Shown piece by piece: positions 63,654 through 64,000 of a stretch of DNA of 64,000 nucleotides (positions within the stretch are counted from its first letter, which is position 1; every line of letters starts with the position of its first letter). Source of the DNA: Longitalea luteola (GTDB lineage: Bacteria > Bacteroidota > Bacteroidia > Chitinophagales > Chitinophagaceae); contig NZ_JAFIQX010000003.1 in NCBI RefSeq assembly GCF_017356035.1, positions 124,001-188,000 of the forward strand, given 5' to 3'. Under the pieces are notes generated by a model that saw only the letters and a program-made list of their open reading frames with translations, did no database searches and had not been told where the DNA came from. The translations under genes and the position numbers were made by a program.

Positions 63654-64000
63654 TTAAATGAATTCATTGAGATTTGATTCTACCCACTGAATATACTTAT
63701 TAATTCTTTTACTTAACAAGTCGTAATCGCTTCTCAATTTTTTATATAACTCGGCGTTCCTGAGAGAATTGGTTTCAAAAAGAAAATCCAGATGTACTAT
63801 TGTTTCGTCACATTCAGACTGAGAAAATATTAAATATTTAATAAAGTCGGCTTTATATCTTCTTCTGCCATATCCTTCCACGATCATCGATGCAATTGAT
63901 TTTGATGAACGTCTAATTTGACTTCCTTCTTCAAATAACTCGTGTCTGGGTAAGGTCATCGTCATTTTATGAATCTCAATAGCAAGGCGTTTTGATTCAA
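63654..64000 (-). CDS. Four-helix bundle protein (S23/TIGR02436-like), 5' end outside the window
   Basis: A second member of the four-helix bundle family, with about 115 residues visible. The frame is open to the window end: upstream of the ATG at 63965 it reads ESKRLAIEIHKMTMTLP, which matches the usual N-terminal helix of the family, so the real start lies beyond 64000. The hallmarks ELFEEGSQIRRSSKSIASMI, VEGYGRRRYKADFIKYL and SQSECDETIVHLDFL are clear. It is more canonical than the copy at 29095-29502. It also neighbours repeat arrays. Confidence 0.9.
   Translation of the reverse strand, partial: ESKRLAIEIHKMTMTLPRHELFEEGSQIRRSSKSIASMIVEGYGRRRYKADFIKYLIFSQSECDETIVHLDFLFETNSLRNAELYKKLRSDYDLLSKRINKYIQWVESNLNEFI

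Overview
The window reads as chromosome of a Bacteroidota member, most likely a Chitinophagaceae-type soil or plant-associated bacterium. The evidence is three tandem SusC/SusD pairs, short -7 boxes of the TAnnTTTG type, TTG and GTG starts, DUF4369-thioredoxin, DUF5009 and DUF3078 proteins, an ileS-dksA pair, an rbfA-FtsX pair and a nearly complete haem cluster. The species assignment is inference; no marker gene such as 16S rRNA is present. No tRNA, rRNA, CRISPR array, IS transposase or prophage was seen.

Layout. Positions 1-13400 (+ strand) hold a 3'-fragment of a SusC with its SusD and two further complete SusC-SusD pairs, each closed by its own terminator; these are outer-membrane TonB-dependent importers with surface lipoproteins. 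Positions 13479-21371 (- strand) hold a lipoprotein thiol-disulfide oxidoreductase, gatB, a double-PDZ secreted protein, an M28 peptidase and alaS. Positions 21509-26359 hold an M23 peptidase, an AraC regulator with a PepSY-TM protein (probably iron related) and a DUF5009 membrane protein. Positions 26728-37106 are a haem biosynthesis island: hemA-hemC-hemD-hemE-hemF-(four-helix bundle gene)-hemB-hemL on the - strand and hemH plus hemJ on the + strand, so all steps from glutamyl-tRNA to protohaem are here. Positions 38400-64000 are mixed housekeeping: ileS, a DksA-like protein, DPP-IV, an MsbA-like ABC exporter, rbfA, an FtsX-type permease, a transketolase N-half, a WecA/MraY-type transferase, frr, a DMT transporter, PPK2, mscL, DUF3078, scpA, dxs, a LytS/LytTR two-component pair, a second M28 peptidase, argH and a second four-helix bundle gene cut by the window end.

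The most unusual feature is the intergenic DNA. Many gaps carry elements built from tandem 7-bp or 8-bp units of unrelated families: CCATTSA, GCGTTNN, CCGGTAA-like, TGNAACN (as a 73-bp unit repeated four times), TCTCGAAA and TGCTGATG. Several share one architecture: arms of tandem units in inverted orientation around a core of about 30 to 165 bp. Related sequence also lies inside genes: hemC and ileS carry in-frame insertions made of these units, alaS carries an in-frame GC-rich palindrome, and the hemE stop codon and last ten residues lie in a GCGTTNN array. A 21-bp CATG-centred array and an 11-bp array occur in two other gaps.

Regulation that can be read from the sequence includes several TAnnTTTG boxes, rho-independent terminators, and a terminator-like hairpin between the putative ileS promoter and its start codon that could be an attenuator.
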